Part shown: piece by piece, positions 51,235 to 51,442 of the stretch
Numbering within the stretch: the first letter of the stretch is position 1
Layout of the letters: the number at the start of each line of letters is the position of its first letter
DNA from: an uncultured Lachnospiraceae bacterium
GTDB lineage: Bacteria > Bacillota > Clostridia > Lachnospirales > Lachnospiraceae
DNA length: 51,442 bases
Assembly (NCBI GenBank): GCA_910588125.1
Contig: CAJUPI010000014.1
Span: forward strand, 1-51,442
Reading direction: 5' to 3'
Position numbers and translations under genes: made by a program
Notes under the pieces: model-generated
The model's input: only the letters and a program-made list of their open reading frames with translations
What the model was told of the DNA's origin: nothing
Database searches by the model: none

Positions 51235-51442
51235 GTGAATGTTGCCGATTTTATGTTCTTCTGGCTTGAGGAGGAGCTTAAAAAGCGTACGGACAGTCAT
51301 GAAACCTATTATAATTATTGCGGAATAGTAAAGAATCACATCGTTCCCATTCTGGGTAAAAAGAAAATGATGGATGTTACCCGTGGGGACATTCAGAAAT
51401 TGTTTAATACCAAGACAGACTACTCAAGATCGGTGGCAGAGC
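51235..51442 (+). CDS. Tyrosine recombinase/phage integrase, N-terminal part (runs off the window)
   Basis: Open to the window end. The frame reads VNVADFMFFWLEEELKKR, then THE-type Y-N-Y-C-G-I-V-K-N-H-I-V-P-I-L-G-K-K and MMDVTRGDIQKLF, the SAM-like core-binding domain of phage integrases. The only start candidate is GTG 51235, with a weak ribosome site; the usual N-terminal arm-binding domain is missing. It may therefore be 5'-truncated, or start elsewhere. The catalytic domain lies outside the window. Confidence 0.65.
   Translation, partial: MNVADFMFFWLEEELKKRTDSHETYYNYCGIVKNHIVPILGKKKMMDVTRGDIQKLFNTKTDYSRSVAE

Overview
The window looks like the chromosome of an obligately anaerobic, low-to-medium GC Firmicute, most likely a Lachnospiraceae-type gut Clostridium. 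Supporting signs are two distinct [FeFe]-hydrogenase proteins, acetate kinase, an acetyl-CoA-type MetA, a Tyr T-box leader, Gram-positive lipoproteins, sigma-A promoters with 16-17 bp spacers, and AGGAGG ribosome binding sites. No species name can be justified from the sequence alone.

Layout. (1) 1-3190: an AT-rich two-gene cassette, a patatin-like phospholipase overlapping a membrane-anchored STAND-type NTPase. It is closed by a perfect 22-bp terminator and lies on the 3' side of tRNA-Arg(CCG); this is the best candidate for an uncharacterised (defence-like) system. (2) 3390-11330: a housekeeping run with a membrane protein, queA, rluF, ligA, metA, fchA, folD and an iron-sulfur flavoprotein. 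FolD has lost the cyclohydrolase Lys and Gln, and the cyclohydrolase/cyclodeaminase-type gene fchA overlaps it. (3) 11360-20615: a GNAT enzyme, a cytidylate-kinase-like protein, an LUD protein, endonuclease IV, a HAD phosphatase, a polar amino-acid ABC transporter and an AbgB-type amidohydrolase, interspersed with palindromic repeats. (4) 20683-25558: ftsH and uvrA. (5) 25658-30630: a hydrogen-sensing/hydrogenase cluster of a 2Fe-2S protein, a PAS-containing sensory-type hydrogenase, a SpoIIE-type phosphatase and a ferredoxin-rich hydrogenase. (6) 30784-37991: a two-subunit beta-galactosidase (LacL/LacM), a PatB/MalY lyase, ackA, and tyrS behind a Tyr T-box. (7) 38521-48834: ferritin, then a LacI regulator and a ten-gene sugar operon (ABC transporter, DeoC-type aldolase, cupin isomerase, AlsE/Rpe-type epimerase, RpiB-type isomerase, split transketolase) with no kinase. 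(8) 48840-51442: a decayed accessory region with a frameshifted AbiEii-type nucleotidyltransferase, a small Cys-containing ORF, two lipoproteins and the start of a tyrosine recombinase that runs off the window.

Three dispersed repeat families are visible. Two are long palindromes (about 310 and 170 bp) whose ends and cores are conserved between copies. Parts of the arms differ between copies, yet each copy stays self-complementary. The third is a short 51-52 bp element placed just before the ribosome binding site of a downstream gene in both copies.

Genes that appear to work together are: patatin + NTPase; metA/fchA/folD in methionine and one-carbon metabolism; the amino-acid ABC transporter next to the amidohydrolase; the hydrogenase sensor, phosphatase and catalytic hydrogenase; beta-galactosidase and acetate kinase in sugar fermentation; and the LacI-controlled sugar operon. 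All function assignments come from motif recognition by eye; no database search was run.
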